A DNA stretch of 6,999 nt from Gammaproteobacteria bacterium (lineage in GTDB: Bacteria > Pseudomonadota > Gammaproteobacteria > UBA9214): positions 1-6,999 of the forward strand of contig JAUVNM010000091.1 of NCBI GenBank assembly GCA_030599705.1. The letters are read 5' to 3'. Below the pieces are notes generated by a model, which made no database searches, was not told the DNA's origin, and saw nothing but the letters and a program-made list of their open reading frames with translations. Each line of letters starts with the position of its first letter. The first letter of the stretch is position 1. Of this stretch, positions 5,630 to 6,999 are shown in pieces. The translations under genes and the position numbers were made by a program.

Positions 5630-6952
5630 CTATTGCATGCGGTCTTTAAGGATAGCCATGCCCTTGAGCATGTTCAGTGCTTCATATAACTGGTAGTCAT
5701 CCCGAATCAGCGACACGGCATCATCCTTGTCCTGCTTTTCAGTGTCCTTGCCGGATTTTTTCTTGTTGCCGTTTTCCAGATGTCCCGTAAGGTCGGCCTC
5801 ACTGAGTGGCTCGATGTTTTTCTCGATCGAAGCTATCTTCAGGGATTCCAGCTCGATATCCGGCGTAATGCCCTCCGCCTGGATAGAACGTCCGGAAGGC
5901 GTGTAGTAACGCGCCGTGGTGAGTTTCAGTGCCGTGCCGCCACTCAGTGGCAGAATCGTCTGCACCGAACCCTTGCCGAAGGTCTGTGCACCGATAATAA
6001 GTGCCCGCTTGTGGTCCTGCAGCGCCCCCGCGACAATTTCCGACGCAGATGCGGAGCCCTGGTTCACCAGTACGACAATCGGTGCGCCATCGGACACATC
6101 ATCCGGTGTTGCATTGAAACGCAGGCTGGAATCCGGCAGGCGCCCCTCGGTGTAGACAATGAGGCCTTTCTCGAGAAACGCATCCGATACCGCGACAGCA
6201 CCATTGAGCACACCGCCCGGGTTGTTCCTGAGATCGAGTATCAACCCTTTCAGTGGACCGTCATTTTCCTTCTTGAGGGCATCCATGGCCTTTACCAGGT
6301 TATTGGCGGTCTTGGACTGAAACTGCGAAATACGCAAGTAACCGTATTCCGGCTCCAGCATCCGGTACTTGACGCTTTTGACCTTGATGATGTCCCGCGT
6401 AATGGTGATCTGCAGGGGCTTGTCCATGCCCTCACGCACAATGGTGAGTTTGATATCGGTTCCGGGTTTGCCGCGCATGACCTTGACAGCATCGCTCAGG
6501 GTCATCCCCTTGACCGGCGTATCGTCCAGCCGGATGACCAGGTCCCCGGCCTCGACCCCGGCACGCTGCGCCGGTGTATCGTCGATCGGTGCGATCACCT
6601 TGACGAACCCGTCCTCCATGCCAACCTCGATACCCAGGCCGCCAAACTGGCCGGTCGTACCTACCTGAAGTTCCTTGAACTGTTCTGCATCAAGGTAGCT
6701 GGAATGCGGGTCCAGCCCGGTCAACATGCCGCGGATAGCATTCTCGAGCAGATCCCTGTCCTCCACGGACTCGACATAATCATTCTTGATACGGCCAAAT
6801 ACATCACTGAAGGTGCGCAGTTCTTCCACCGGTAATGTCGCCCTGGAAGCTTCGCGTTCGGCGAATACACCATGGCCTATCGAGATCAGTACACCCAGCA
6901 TAAGGCCGGTAATCAAAAGCAAATAATTCTGTGTTCTAGTTTTCATGTTCAT
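5630..6952 (-). CDS. ctpA: S41 family carboxyl-terminal processing protease (CtpA-type)
   Basis: A 440-residue periplasmic serine protease of the CTP/tail-specific group, the usual length for bacterial CtpA. Residues 10-29 form an uncleaved anchor or signal peptide. An N-terminal helical region contains GLDPHSSYL (79-87). A PDZ domain spans about 102-183 with the carboxylate-binding GGLGIEV loop (104-110). The S41 core includes LILDLRNNPGG (237-247), VNQGSASASEI (296-306) with catalytic Ser302, and TFGKGSVQT (324-332) with catalytic Lys327 and Gln331. The Ser-Lys spacing of 25 equals that of E. coli Prc. A very charged Lys/Asp-rich linker (about 393-411) precedes the C-terminal helix. Family members degrade or trim periplasmic proteins, including cell-wall hydrolases. 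Two in-frame ATGs exist: 6952, and 6946, which has a GGA six bases upstream and is the better start (438 residues). In-frame TAA and TAG lie just before, so no longer start is possible. It leads the - strand operon. Confidence 0.96.
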   Translation of the reverse strand: MNMKTRTQNYLLLITGLMLGVLISIGHGVFAEREASRATLPVEELRTFSDVFGRIKNDYVESVEDRDLLENAIRGMLTGLDPHSSYLDAEQFKELQVGTTGQFGGLGIEVGMEDGFVKVIAPIDDTPAQRAGVEAGDLVIRLDDTPVKGMTLSDAVKVMRGKPGTDIKLTIVREGMDKPLQITITRDIIKVKSVKYRMLEPEYGYLRISQFQSKTANNLVKAMDALKKENDGPLKGLILDLRNNPGGVLNGAVAVSDAFLEKGLIVYTEGRLPDSSLRFNATPDDVSDGAPIVVLVNQGSASASEIVAGALQDHKRALIIGAQTFGKGSVQTILPLSGGTALKLTTARYYTPSGRSIQAEGITPDIELESLKIASIEKNIEPLSEADLTGHLENGNKKKSGKDTEKQDKDDAVSLIRDDYQLYEALNMLKGMAILKDRMQ

Positions 6953-6999
6953 TCCGTATGACTATTAACTGGTTGTGCAAACCCGTGTCCTTTGATGGC

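Noticed and set aside
5780..6835. Long 351-codon open frame on the + strand
   Set aside because: It lies entirely opposite the protease gene, whose PDZ and S41 motifs are clear. It is an antisense shadow of a GC-rich gene.
6953..6999. Tail of an EnvC-type murein hydrolase activator at the right edge
   Set aside because: EnvC is the expected upstream neighbour from known synteny, but the only open frame here (ending GFAQPVNSHTE) does not show the expected EnvC C-terminal pattern, and 47 bases are too few to decide.

Overview
The window reads as chromosomal DNA from a non-enteric gammaproteobacterium of moderately high GC (high 50s by eye). The evidence is the gene content: UbiE, UbiJ and UbiB are close to their enterobacterial counterparts, and UbiJ together with a YibQ-type deacetylase is a proteobacterial, mainly gammaproteobacterial, combination. 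The exact genus cannot be read from the sequence. No phage, plasmid, CRISPR, rRNA or tRNA genes were seen.

Left part, + strand (11-3933): a small DUF971-family protein, then ubiE, an RDD-family membrane protein, ubiJ and ubiB. The last four genes are joined by three successive 4-bp stop/start overlaps, so they almost certainly form one translationally coupled operon. UbiE does the C-methylation of the ubiquinone (and menaquinone) ring. UbiJ is the SCP2-type lipid-binding accessory factor. UbiB is the membrane-bound atypical kinase/ATPase that supports the pathway. The RDD protein between ubiE and ubiJ is the one unexplained member.

Middle (3934-4250): a 317-bp interval between the two converging operons. 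It holds a perfect 10-bp hairpin, a short coding-like reading frame that starts inside the end of ubiB, and an AT-rich element of about 150 bp. The element is bounded by inverted arrays of a 9-bp unit, CACAGAGNN, three copies per side. This is the least ordinary part of the window.

Right part, - strand (6952 down to 4251): a carboxyl-terminal processing protease (S41, PDZ), a YibQ-type divergent polysaccharide deacetylase, and a DJ-1/YajL-type protein. They are packed with a 3-bp gap and then a 25-bp overlap, so they are probably cotranscribed. The first two are envelope-directed and fit a cell-wall or periplasmic maintenance role; the third is a cytosolic stress-type protein.

Overall this is mostly conserved housekeeping DNA. 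I found no convincing new multi-gene system. The items most worth checking are the CACAGAG inverted-array element, the reading frame that runs into it, and the RDD gene built into the ubiquinone operon.
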